DNA of 15,546 nucleotides from positions 1 through 15,546 of the forward strand of contig JAHIMV010000134.1 in assembly GCA_018896315.1 (NCBI GenBank), given 5' to 3'. Made by a program: the position numbers and the translations under genes. This stretch comes from Patescibacteria group bacterium. Its GTDB lineage: Bacteria; Patescibacteriota; Patescibacteriia; UBA2591; UBA6264. Positions 7,896 through 15,233 of this stretch are shown piece after piece. The notes below the pieces were generated by a model. That model made no database searches, was not told the DNA's origin, and saw only the letters and a list, made by a program, of their open reading frames with translations. Positions within the stretch are counted from its first letter, which is position 1; every line of letters starts with the position of its first letter.

Positions 7896-8944
7896 GCAAG
7901 ACAGAAAACGACAAACCTACATTAGCCTTTGTTGACCACTCTTTTCATAAAAAATCACACTCTGGAGATTTCCTGAGAGAGTTATTTTCTGAACATTTTC
8001 AAATAACCGATTTTTGGGATGACTCATGGGATGGCGGTAAACAGATTAAGGCCATGGAATTAAATAAATATGATTATATTTTTTATTTTCAACTTATAAA
8101 TTCTATAAATGAACTCAAAAAAATAAAATCTAAAATCATTTGGGCTCCAATGTATGACGGAGTTAATCTTAATGACGCATTATATTGGAAACTACTAGCC
8201 ACATTCCCCGTTAAAATAATATGCTTTTCGGAAAAAATATATAACCATTGTATTAAATATAGTATTGAAGCAATTAAAATTCAGTATTATTTTGAACCAA
8301 AAATAAACACAAATATTCCTACAAAAAGGGGAAACCATTTTTTCTTTTGGTATAGGGGTGGAATCACTTTTGAAGAAATAAAAAAAATAATAAAACCAGA
8401 AGATGTAGATGGTTTTATATACAAATCAACACCTGACCCATTTAAAAATAAAGAAGTAATTTCAAAAGAAGATATCAAAAAATATAAGATAGAGATGATA
8501 GAGTCTGATTTTATTCCAAAAAATAAATACCTAGAGCTACTCTCAAAATCAAACATCTATATTGCTCCTAGAAAAAAAGAAGGAATAGGAATGAGTTTTC
8601 TTGAAGCGATGTCTATGGGCTTAGTTATAATAGGTAACGACGAGGCCACCCTAAATGAGTATGTAAAAAACAACTATAATGGATGTTTATTTAATAAAAA
8701 CAGTGGCTTTATTAATTTAAAAAATATTGAAGAAATACGCAATAACTCTATTATCTCTGCAAAAAATGGATATGAAAAATGGATAGAAGAAGAAAAATTT
8801 CTAACCAATTTCATTTTTTCTAATTACACGATAAAAAACAAAAAGTGGACTTTAAAAAATTATTTTGACTACATTTCATATTCAGCTAGAATAATAAAAT
8901 ACAAAATAATTAAAATCATTATTTCCTTATATAAAAAGATATGA
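7892..8944 (+). CDS. GT4-like (GT-B) glycosyltransferase
   Basis: This 350-residue protein has a divergent acceptor half: LAFVDHSFHKKSHSGDFLRE at 11-30, and KIIWAPMYDGV at 81-91. The donor half is more recognisable: FFFWYRGG at 150-157, LELLSKSNIYIAPRKKEGIG at 214-233, and then MSFLEAMSMGLVIIG at 234-248. E230 and E238 form the EX7E donor-binding pair of GT4 enzymes. ATLNEYVKNNYNGCLF at 252-267 is the usual loop after it. A short basic amphipathic tail ends the protein and may touch the membrane. The start overlaps the previous stop, and the stop overlaps gmd, by 4 bases each. The donor sugar is unknown; GDP-activated sugars are possible given the neighbour. Confidence 0.8.
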   Translation: MSKTENDKPTLAFVDHSFHKKSHSGDFLRELFSEHFQITDFWDDSWDGGKQIKAMELNKYDYIFYFQLINSINELKKIKSKIIWAPMYDGVNLNDALYWKLLATFPVKIICFSEKIYNHCIKYSIEAIKIQYYFEPKINTNIPTKRGNHFFFWYRGGITFEEIKKIIKPEDVDGFIYKSTPDPFKNKEVISKEDIKKYKIEMIESDFIPKNKYLELLSKSNIYIAPRKKEGIGMSFLEAMSMGLVIIGNDEATLNEYVKNNYNGCLFNKNSGFINLKNIEEIRNNSIISAKNGYEKWIEEEKFLTNFIFSNYTIKNKKWTLKNYFDYISYSARIIKYKIIKIIISLYKKI

Positions 8945-9915
8945 AACAAAAAGTAGCTCTTATTACTGGAATCGCAGGACAAGATGGTTCCTATCTTTCA
9001 GAATTATTATTAAATAAAAATTACAAAATTTTTGGCATTAAAAAACAAAACTCTGATCAAAATAAATACAATAACATCAGGCACATTCTTAATAAAATAA
9101 AGTTTGTATCGGCCGATCTATTAATAGAAACATCATTAATTGACGCAATTAAAAAAACAAAACCAGATGAAATTTATAATCTGGCCGCGCAATCATCTGT
9201 TGCTGAATCGTGGAAAAACCCTATACATACTGGGGAAATAACAGCGCTCGGGGCTATAAGATTATTAGAATCAATTAGAAAAACTAATAATAAAATTAAA
9301 TTTTATCAAGCGTCTTCCTCGGAAATATTTGGTGGAAGTAAAAAAAGTCCACAGAATGAAGAGACTTGCCCAAATCCAAAAAGCCCTTATGGCGCGGCGA
9401 AATTATATGCGCATTGGATGGTTAAAAACTACAGAGAAACATATAATATGTTTGCTGTTTCTGGAATATTATTTAATCATGAATCGCCTAGAAGAGGTTT
9501 AGAATATGTTACAAGAAAAATCACTCATGAAGCCGTTAAAATTAAATTAGGCATGTCCAAAGAGCTAAAACTCGGAAATCTGGACGCAGAAAAAGACTGG
9601 GGATTCGCAGGAGACTATGTTGAAGCAATGTGGCTCATGCTTCAACAAGAAAACCCCAAAGATTTTGTCATTGGGACAGGAAAAATTCATTCCGTGCTGG
9701 AATTTGTAACGGAAACATTTAATTTTCTTAAGCTTGACTGGAAAAATTATGTAAAAATAGATGCTAGTTTTCTTAGACCGGCCGAAACTAATTTGTTAAT
9801 AGCTGATATCACTAATGCAAAAAAAACACTAAAATGGAAACCAAAAATTAATTTTAAAAATTTAATTAAAATGATGGTTGCCGAAGAACTAAATTTTTTG
9901 TCTAAAAATAAATGA
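8941..9915 (+). CDS. gmd: GDP-mannose 4,6-dehydratase
   Basis: It converts GDP-D-mannose to GDP-4-keto-6-deoxy-D-mannose with bound NADP, the branch point for GDP-fucose, GDP-rhamnose, colitose and perosamine. The sequence shows the SDR cofactor motif GIAGQDGSYL at 10-19 and YNLAAQSSVAESW at 79-91. The catalytic SSSEIFGG is at 125-132 with Ser127 and Glu128, and YGAAK at 150-154 supplies Tyr and Lys. FNHESPRRGLEYVTRKIT at 178-195 and GNLDAEKDWGFAGDYVEAMW at 212-231 are close to diagnostic for Gmd. Length (324) is at the short end for the family. The gene for the following step (fucose synthase, Rmd reductase or aminotransferase) is not in the window. It is linked to both neighbours by ATGA overlaps. 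Confidence 0.95.
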   Translation: MKQKVALITGIAGQDGSYLSELLLNKNYKIFGIKKQNSDQNKYNNIRHILNKIKFVSADLLIETSLIDAIKKTKPDEIYNLAAQSSVAESWKNPIHTGEITALGAIRLLESIRKTNNKIKFYQASSSEIFGGSKKSPQNEETCPNPKSPYGAAKLYAHWMVKNYRETYNMFAVSGILFNHESPRRGLEYVTRKITHEAVKIKLGMSKELKLGNLDAEKDWGFAGDYVEAMWLMLQQENPKDFVIGTGKIHSVLEFVTETFNFLKLDWKNYVKIDASFLRPAETNLLIADITNAKKTLKWKPKINFKNLIKMMVAEELNFLSKNK

Positions 9916-10775
9916 AATTCACAATCGTCACCCCCTCATACAACCAAGGACAATATATAGAGCAAACAATAAAAAGTGTGCTAGACCAAGCTGGGGATTT
10001 TTTTATTGATTATATTATTGCGGATGGCGGATCTACAGATAAAAGTGTCGAAATTATAAAAAAATATGATAATCTATTAAAAAACGGCCTCTACCCTATT
10101 AAATGCAATGGTATAGAATTACATTGGTGGTCAAAAAAAGATAAAGGGCAATCAGATGCAATCAACCAAGGATTCAAAATTGCAAAAGGAGAAATTTTGG
10201 CATGGATAAATTCTGATGATTTCTATGAGGCAAACGCTTTTAAAGAAGTTCTTGAAATTTTTAACGCACACACAGAATTAGATCTGGTATATGGCGATGG
10301 ATATGTAGTTAAAGACGGTACTTCTAATAAAACAATAAAGAGATCGACTGTGGGAACGTTTAATGAATTCCTTAGAAGATACAACTATATTTTTCAACCG
10401 TCGGCATTTTGGAAAAAAAATATTTTTGATAAAGTAGGGCCACTTGACGAGAGTCTTAATTTTGTAATGGATTATGATTTATGGCTTAGAATTTTTAAAT
10501 ATAGCGATAAAAATAAATTACACGTCTCTGCGGTTTGGTCAAACTACCGAGAATGGGAATCGTCAAAATCTGTATCGCAAATGAATAAGTTCGTAAAAGA
10601 AAGAAAAACACTTTTTAAAAAATATGGAGGAAATAAAATAGACCCTTATATAATCCAAAAAATAATTACTTCTCGTTATTTTAATTTTATAAAAAAAGTA
10701 AATATAAAAATGGCCAATGCATTAGAAAAATGTATTTTTTATATTTCTGATTCTTTTTATTATAAAATCAACTAA
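9912..10775 (+). CDS. Family 2 glycosyltransferase
   Basis: This is a clear GT2 enzyme. The GT-A start FTIVTPSYNQGQYIEQTIKS is at 3-22, IIADGGSTDKS at 35-45, and DKGQSDAINQGFKIAKGEIL at 77-96. The metal-binding triplet lies in NSDDFY at 100-105. The acceptor-side helix is FQPSAFWKKNIFDKVGPLDE at 161-180, and MDYDLWLRI at 186-194 holds the catalytic-base region. Length (287) is normal for a soluble GT2. It is the last gene of the plus-strand unit and ends 13 bases from the end of the convergent minus-strand unit. Donor specificity cannot be read; it directly follows gmd, so a GDP-deoxyhexose donor is possible. Confidence 0.9.
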   Translation: MKFTIVTPSYNQGQYIEQTIKSVLDQAGDFFIDYIIADGGSTDKSVEIIKKYDNLLKNGLYPIKCNGIELHWWSKKDKGQSDAINQGFKIAKGEILAWINSDDFYEANAFKEVLEIFNAHTELDLVYGDGYVVKDGTSNKTIKRSTVGTFNEFLRRYNYIFQPSAFWKKNIFDKVGPLDESLNFVMDYDLWLRIFKYSDKNKLHVSAVWSNYREWESSKSVSQMNKFVKERKTLFKKYGGNKIDPYIIQKIITSRYFNFIKKVNIKMANALEKCIFYISDSFYYKIN

Positions 10776-10788
10776 GACTTTAAACTTC

Positions 10789-11907
10789 TCATAAAATGCC
10801 TTTTAAAAAAGCGATGATACCCTCTGCTCTTTTATCCCAAGTGTAATTAACGACTTTTTTATAAGCTTTATTTGCTAATTCTTCGCCGCTAGTTTGGTTA
10901 TTTTTACAAAACAATATCTTTTCCGCTAAATCATTTGCGTCTCCAGCTTTAAAAGATATGGCGCAATTAGAAAGCATCTCGGAGATAATCGGCAAATCAG
11001 AATAAATTATTGGTTTTTGACTAGCCATATATTCATACGCTTTCATCGGGAAACCCCAGTCTCTAAAATGTGGTTCATTAGGATATGGGATAACTAGCAT
11101 ATCCATAGCTTTCTCGTATAAAGCGATTTTTTCGGTTGACATGACTGGAACGAAAATAACTCTATCTGCTACTCCTTTTTTCTCGGCAAAATTTTTGTAT
11201 TCTTCTATTTCTTTAACTCTACCTCCTACAAACACCATTTTAATTTCTTTGTCTGGAATTAAAGATAGGGATTTTATCATAGTATCCAAGCCCTTCGCCA
11301 TGCCCATAGTTTTATAAAAACCAACATAGCCAACCAAAATATCAGGCCATGGCAACCCTAGGCGAGTTCGTAGTTCAACTTGAGATTCTGAATTTTTATT
11401 AAAAAATTCTAAATCTACCCCGCCATAAGCAACTTTGATTTTATTTTCTGGAACTGCGAATTTACTGACCAATAAATTTTTTAGGTGATTTGTTGTTGCG
11501 ATAAGACCGTCGCTGTTTTTTATAATACAAGAGTTTTTTTTAATATCAAACAACATGTGCCAATCAGAAATAATTTTATATTTCAAATTAAATATTTTTT
11601 TATAAAAAATAACAACTTTCAACAGGTTTTGATCAACTGAAAAAAAAGTAGCTTCAATGTTGTTTAATTTTCTCTTTAAAATAAAGTATGGGATAAAAAA
11701 ATAATAGAAAATAGTTAGACCCTTTTTGATTTTTAATTTTAAATTTACTATATTTATTCCGTCTAATTCTTGAGAAAAATTATTAGCCACAACAAGAACA
11801 AAATTATTATTTAATATCTTAGCGGATGCTTTTGACATTTCACGAATAAATATATGATCGGCAGTGCTGGACGGATATGTCTTCGCGGTTAAATAAATAA
11901 GTTTCAT
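10789..11907 (-). CDS. GT4 family glycosyltransferase
   Basis: This 372-residue GT-B enzyme begins LIYLTAKTYPSSTADHIFIR, a typical acceptor-half start. A linker GLIATTNHLKNLLVSKF at 134-150 and the pre-donor VAYGGVDLEFF at 159-169 follow. The donor half has VGYVGFYKTMGMAKGLDTMI at 192-211, KMVFVGG at 223-229, and VIPYPNEPHFRDWGFPMKAY at 272-291. EYMASQKPIIYSDLPIISE at 292-310 continues this; PMKAYEYMASxKPI is the GT4 donor-site signature. It is the last gene of the minus-strand unit and starts 6 bases after the methyltransferase stop. No terminator is apparent after it. Donor and acceptor are unknown. Confidence 0.88.
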   Translation of the reverse strand: MKLIYLTAKTYPSSTADHIFIREMSKASAKILNNNFVLVVANNFSQELDGINIVNLKLKIKKGLTIFYYFFIPYFILKRKLNNIEATFFSVDQNLLKVVIFYKKIFNLKYKIISDWHMLFDIKKNSCIIKNSDGLIATTNHLKNLLVSKFAVPENKIKVAYGGVDLEFFNKNSESQVELRTRLGLPWPDILVGYVGFYKTMGMAKGLDTMIKSLSLIPDKEIKMVFVGGRVKEIEEYKNFAEKKGVADRVIFVPVMSTEKIALYEKAMDMLVIPYPNEPHFRDWGFPMKAYEYMASQKPIIYSDLPIISEMLSNCAISFKAGDANDLAEKILFCKNNQTSGEELANKAYKKVVNYTWDKRAEGIIAFLKGIL

Positions 11908-11913
11908 AAAATA

Positions 11914-12537
11914 TTACTTCTTTACTTCAAAATAATAACCTAGTGGCATAAATTTTGCGGACATTTTGTTATTTGGCTTGACAAACAAAAGAAAACCATC
12001 TAACTTTCTACAAATAAAAATCAGTATATCCGCTAACCATTGCCATTTAACAAACCCAATCAATGTGTGATATACAATGCTGAAAGCGCCAGTCCCCAGC
12101 TCCTTTATCTCTACCTTTTTAAAGCCTGCATCTGTAAATATCCTTTCAAAAGTAAACCTAGTATATCTAAAATAATCACTTGGAGAACCGTGAACATTGA
12201 ATATAAAAGGAGCCACGCCAGCTACCCTTCCACCATTTTCAAGAACCCTGTAGGCCTCGCTTATCGCAGTTTTATAATCAAATAGATGTTCTAGCACATT
12301 TATAAAAAGCACACAGGAAAAACTTGAATCTTCAAATGGCCATTTTTTCTGAGCATCAAATATAATATCTACGCCATAAGATGAGTTAATATTGCCTGTG
12401 ATTATTTTGTGGTTACCCTTTATGAGTTCATGATATCCAGATTTTTTTGAACCCCCAACATCTAAAATATTTCCGTTTATAGTGAGTTCCGCTAGTTTTT
12501 TATATTCCTCAATTCTTAAAAATGATTTTGTTTTCAT
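11914..12537 (-). CDS. Class I SAM-dependent methyltransferase (Methyltransf_11 type)
   Basis: This short 207-residue methyltransferase has motif I NILDVGGSKKSGYHELI at 23-39 and the acidic end of strand 2 near GVDIIFDAQ (55-63). WPFEDSSFSCVLFINVLEHL at 66-85 covers motif II and the post-II element. AISEAYRVLENGGRVAGVAP at 91-110 is the helix and strand of motif III. SPSDYFRYTRFTFERIF at 118-134 is common in methyltransferases of surface-glycan clusters. A hydrophobic stretch at about 150-185 (IVYHTLIGF; WLADILIFICRKL; FLLFV) could associate with the membrane. It is preceded by 201 bases without a convincing gene, so it may have its own promoter, although none is clear. The substrate is unknown. 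Confidence 0.84.
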   Translation of the reverse strand: MKTKSFLRIEEYKKLAELTINGNILDVGGSKKSGYHELIKGNHKIITGNINSSYGVDIIFDAQKKWPFEDSSFSCVLFINVLEHLFDYKTAISEAYRVLENGGRVAGVAPFIFNVHGSPSDYFRYTRFTFERIFTDAGFKKVEIKELGTGAFSIVYHTLIGFVKWQWLADILIFICRKLDGFLLFVKPNNKMSAKFMPLGYYFEVKK

Positions 12538-12738
12538 ATTATAAAATTAACTTAATAAACCATAATAATAATTCAAACTACCACGCTTTATTTTTTATAT
12601 TATTTTATTGTAAAAAAGAAGTGGCAAGAAAATTTAATTTTAAGCTACCTTATATCCACTCTTTAAACCCAGGCTGATAATTTCACAATATAACTTCAAT
12701 TAGTTCTCGTTTATTTTTAAATATTTTATGCATATCTG

Positions 12739-13812
12739 CTAAATATACAAATCTAATATTTTAGTTACCAAATTCTTTAAATCATGATCCTTAATTACAA
12801 TTTCTCTTAATTTTTTGGCCAATTCTGATATTTGATTACTCTGTTTTAAATCGTAATAAAATAAAATTTTTTCCGCTAGTTGATCAATATCACCTGCGGT
12901 AAAAAAATATCTCTGCCAATCTTCCTTAATAACGGCTTTAATCGCTACATTACAAGTTACAATCGGCAGACCGGTCGCCATAGCCTCAGGCATCACCTTA
13001 TCTAAACTGCCGGTGCTAGAAGCGTTAATCATTAAATCAGCTTGCTGTAAGTACGGAATAATTTTATCATTAGGCAAGGCGCCAATAAATTCCACTTGAT
13101 TAGTTAAATTTAATTCTCGTACCTTATTTTTTAATCTACCCAGATATTCAACATGTTCAGTCATCACCGGAGCGCCGATAATCGTTAATTTAAAATTACC
13201 AATTTTATTTTTTATAATATTTATAGCGGATAAAACCACATCATAACCCTTAACCGGAGAAATTCTTCCAACCGTAATTAAACTAAATAAATCAGGATTC
13301 TTATATTGATTAGACAATTGGAATTTATCAGTATCTATTCCTTGTCCGACAACGTGAAGTTTTTTACTGGGCAAGCGGAAACCCGATGTAGTTGAAGTAA
13401 AAACTTCGTCAGCCAATATTTCAGCTATTTTTAACTCAAATCTAACTTTACCGTGAGCATACCATAATCCAATTTTTTTACCCAATAATCGCCAAATAAT
13501 CCCCCCTAAAAGAATATATTCATAATTCATGTGCGCAAAAACTATATCATAATTCTTTCTTTCCTGCCAAATATATTTATAAAAATTAACTAAATATTTT
13601 ATTTTTGATTCGCCCCCCTCTTTCCCCAAACTTAGAACTTTAACATTACTAGGAAAATTAAATTCCCCTAACTTCAAGCATATGACCGTAACTTTTTCGC
13701 ACCTTTTTGCAAACTCAGCAATCCACCCATGCATAAAACCAAGCACATCATCATTTATATCAACCCTTTGAGTCAGTATTAATATATTATCTTTTTTATT
13801 ACTATTTTGCAT
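12739..13812 (-). CDS. GT4 family glycosyltransferase
   Basis: This 357-residue GT-B glycosyltransferase has an acceptor half starting ILILTQRVDINDDVLGFMHG at 10-29 and IGLWYAHGKV at 114-123. The donor half has LITVGRISPVKGYDVVLSAI at 178-197, KLTIIGAP at 208-215, VEFIGALPNDKIIPYLQQAD at 240-259, and INASSTGSLDKVMPEAMATG at 262-281. The usual EG(F/W)G start of the donor loop is replaced by TGSLDKV, with the second Glu kept (E276). The first nine residues (MQNSNKKDN) extend beyond the usual start of this family. A 19-codon remnant with a similar start (LILTQKVEPSE) lies just upstream of the GIY-YIG gene and in the same frame. The start is 3 bases after the GIY-YIG stop. The function call is firm, the donor unknown. 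Confidence 0.88.
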   Translation of the reverse strand: MQNSNKKDNILILTQRVDINDDVLGFMHGWIAEFAKRCEKVTVICLKLGEFNFPSNVKVLSLGKEGGESKIKYLVNFYKYIWQERKNYDIVFAHMNYEYILLGGIIWRLLGKKIGLWYAHGKVRFELKIAEILADEVFTSTTSGFRLPSKKLHVVGQGIDTDKFQLSNQYKNPDLFSLITVGRISPVKGYDVVLSAINIIKNKIGNFKLTIIGAPVMTEHVEYLGRLKNKVRELNLTNQVEFIGALPNDKIIPYLQQADLMINASSTGSLDKVMPEAMATGLPIVTCNVAIKAVIKEDWQRYFFTAGDIDQLAEKILFYYDLKQSNQISELAKKLREIVIKDHDLKNLVTKILDLYI

Positions 13813-13815
13813 AAA

Positions 13816-14088
13816 TTATTTATTCACCTTATCTCGACCTGTGAAATAAGATTTGAGCCTCTTCTTTAAAAATATATGCCCGTAATAGGTTTTAAAATAC
13901 TTTTCTCTCTTGCGAGCATCACCTTCCAATAAACATGCTTCATAATAAATTAGATTTAATGGTCTGCGGTACTTTGTTGACTTAACTTCTCCGTCACAAT
14001 GTTGCTCAAATCTTAATTTTAAATTTTTTGTGTAACCAACATATAACTTGTTATCTTTATCGCTCAGTAATACATATGCATAAAACAT
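13816..14088 (-). CDS. Small single-domain GIY-YIG endonuclease family protein
   Basis: This 90-residue protein is of the UvrC N-terminal-like GIY-YIG type (COG2827-like), common as a stand-alone gene in Patescibacteria and Bacteroidota. The GIY equivalent is YAYVL at 3-7 and the YIG equivalent LYVGYT at 15-20. Expected catalytic residues are present: Tyr16, Arg26 (LRFEQH at 25-30) and Glu62 (DARKREKYFKT at 57-67). LKKRLKSYF at 74-82 is the usual end. It is out of place functionally, lying between glycosyltransferase genes in the same direction. Its frame is the same as that of the preceding 19-codon remnant and of the following GT4, with one codon between each stop and the next ATG. Its cellular role is unknown; nuclease activity is inferred from the family. 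Confidence 0.9.
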   Translation of the reverse strand: MFYAYVLLSDKDNKLYVGYTKNLKLRFEQHCDGEVKSTKYRRPLNLIYYEACLLEGDARKREKYFKTYYGHIFLKKRLKSYFTGRDKVNK

Positions 14089-14091
14089 AAT

Positions 14092-14151
14092 TTATAAATT
14101 TAAAATTATTTCACTGGGTTCAACTTTTTGCGTTAAAATTAATAATTTCAT
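14092..14151 (-). pseudogene. 19-codon remnant of a GT4 N-terminus
   Basis: The frame encodes MKLLILTQKVEPSEIILNL, then TAA. It starts 2 bases after the stop of the preceding GT4, exactly where an operon gene should start. It resembles residues 10-26 of the GT4 downstream of the GIY-YIG gene (ILILTQRVDINDDVLGF): LILTQ and V are identical, and K/R, E/D, S/N, E/D, I/V and L/F are conservative. The DNA is clearly diverged. It reads as the start of a GT4 gene that was cut off where the GIY-YIG gene now begins. A translated leader peptide or chance are weaker options. Confidence 0.5.
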
Positions 14152-14153
14152 AT

Positions 14154-15233
14154 TTAATTTGTCAAAGCTGTTTCCCAGCTCTTTTTATATAACCCTAAAG
14201 TCTCCTTCTCGCTCGGCAATTTCATAATCGCCTGTTTCGCGTTTTCGCCTAATTTTCTCCTCAACTCTTTATCTTCTATTAATTTTACCATACTTTCCTC
14301 CAATTTTCCCTGATCGCCAACCGAAATAACAATTCCACTTTCGCCATTTTTTATTACCTCGCCGGCGCAACCCACATCCGTCATAATAATCGGCAAGCCA
14401 TAGCTCGCCGCTTCTATCACGGCCATCCCCCAACCCTCAGAATTAGACGTTAACACAAATGCGTCTGCCGCATTATAATATTCGTCCAAATTATTTTTCC
14501 AGCCGAGTAATTTAACGTTAATTTCTAATTTCCAATTTCTAATTTCTAATTCAAATTTTTCTTTTTCCGATCCGTCGCCCACAATCCATAACTCCGCCTC
14601 TTTATATTTTTTTATCATCTCAGCCATTGCCCTTATCTGCATTTCAATATTTTTTACCGGCACCAATCTCCCGACAGTTAAAAAAATAAATTTATCTTTT
14701 ACTCCATAATCCCTAATTCTTAATTCATAATTCTTAATTCTCGTATAAATAGGCACCACTGTTATTTTATCCTCTTTCACGCCGAACTCATCTATCAGCT
14801 GTCTTTTCAACCTCTGGCTAACTGTTCTGATCGCATCAGTGCGCGGCAAAACGTATCTGGCGATCAATTTGCGCAAGCCGTAAAATTTTTCAAAGCCGTG
14901 GATTTGAATTTCCAGGCCCGATTTGAATTTTTTAGACAGCAACAAACCGATGATGGCCAAATAATATTGGTCTTGCACTGTAATTATATCATAATCTTCC
15001 GCTTTTAATAACTTCCGGCAGCCGTAACGCATCTTTAAGACAGCAAAAAATTTATTCGTTGCCCCGATGCCAATGGCTCTAACCCGCTCTGACAAATCAA
15101 CTGTTTTATCTTCGCGGTTTGGAACAATGATAGTGTACTTTTCAACCAATTTGCCATATTCAACCACCCTGCCTGCCAAAGCGGAATTTTTATTTAAAAC
15201 TGAATTGTCTAACCCCATGCTTAAAACCTTCAT
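14154..15233 (-). CDS. GT4 family glycosyltransferase with two repeat-derived segments
   Basis: This 359-residue GT-B enzyme shows ITVQDQYYLAIIGLLLSKKF at 84-103, IQIHGFEKFYGL at 109-120, and AIRTVSQRLKRQLIDEFGV at 134-152. The linker VVPIYTRI at 159-166 is followed by FLTVGRLVPVKNIEMQIRAM at 184-203 and LWIVGDGSEKEKF at 215-227. LTSNSEGWGMAVIEAASYGL at 261-280 carries the EX7E donor pair (E266, E274). Residues about 165-176 and 228-239 are encoded by tandem heptamers, yet the distances between conserved blocks stay near normal for GT4, so the repeats seem to replace native sequence rather than lengthen it. Base composition is less AT-rich than in the core of the locus (22 G/C of 60 in row 14281-14340). 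The start overlaps the preceding stop in ATGA. Confidence 0.9.
   Translation of the reverse strand: MKVLSMGLDNSVLNKNSALAGRVVEYGKLVEKYTIIVPNREDKTVDLSERVRAIGIGATNKFFAVLKMRYGCRKLLKAEDYDIITVQDQYYLAIIGLLLSKKFKSGLEIQIHGFEKFYGLRKLIARYVLPRTDAIRTVSQRLKRQLIDEFGVKEDKITVVPIYTRIKNYELRIRDYGVKDKFIFLTVGRLVPVKNIEMQIRAMAEMIKKYKEAELWIVGDGSEKEKFELEIRNWKLEINVKLLGWKNNLDEYYNAADAFVLTSNSEGWGMAVIEAASYGLPIIMTDVGCAGEVIKNGESGIVISVGDQGKLEESMVKLIEDKELRRKLGENAKQAIMKLPSEKETLGLYKKSWETALTN
14519..14552 (-). repeat. In-frame tandem heptamer repeat, GAAATTR type
   Basis: On the minus strand the units are GAATTA, GAAATTA, GAAATTG, GAAATTA, GAAATTA: four heptamers and a shortened first unit. They encode ELEIRNWKLEI inside the GT4 gene, between the GDG loop and the VKLLGW strand. 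Three heptamers equal seven codons, so the peptide repeats with a seven-residue period (EIRNWKL, EI...), suitable for an amphipathic helix. Confidence 0.8.
14713..14740 (-). repeat. In-frame tandem heptamer repeat, GAATTAN type
   Basis: On the minus strand four perfect-length units follow each other: GAATTAA, GAATTAT, GAATTAA, GAATTAG. They encode about residues 165-174 (RIKNYELRIR) of the GT4, between VVPIYT and the VGRLVPVKN block. The unit is closely related to the second repeat in the same gene. Confidence 0.8.

Noticed and set aside
12538..12738. Gap of 201 bases with protein-like pieces on the minus strand (MHKIFKNKRELIEVIL, NYQPGFKEWI in one frame; ISLGLKSGYKVA in another).
   Set aside because: The pieces are short, interrupted by stops and do not match a family I can name. 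They may be a decayed gene tail, but chance in AT-rich DNA cannot be excluded. No clear promoter was seen either.
13808..14084. Direct repeat TGCATAAA near both ends of the GIY-YIG gene, as a possible target-site duplication.
   Set aside because: The same eight bases also occur at 13730-13737 inside the GT4 gene, and a reverse copy is near 12725. The first copy lies inside the GIY-YIG coding region, so it does not bound an element.
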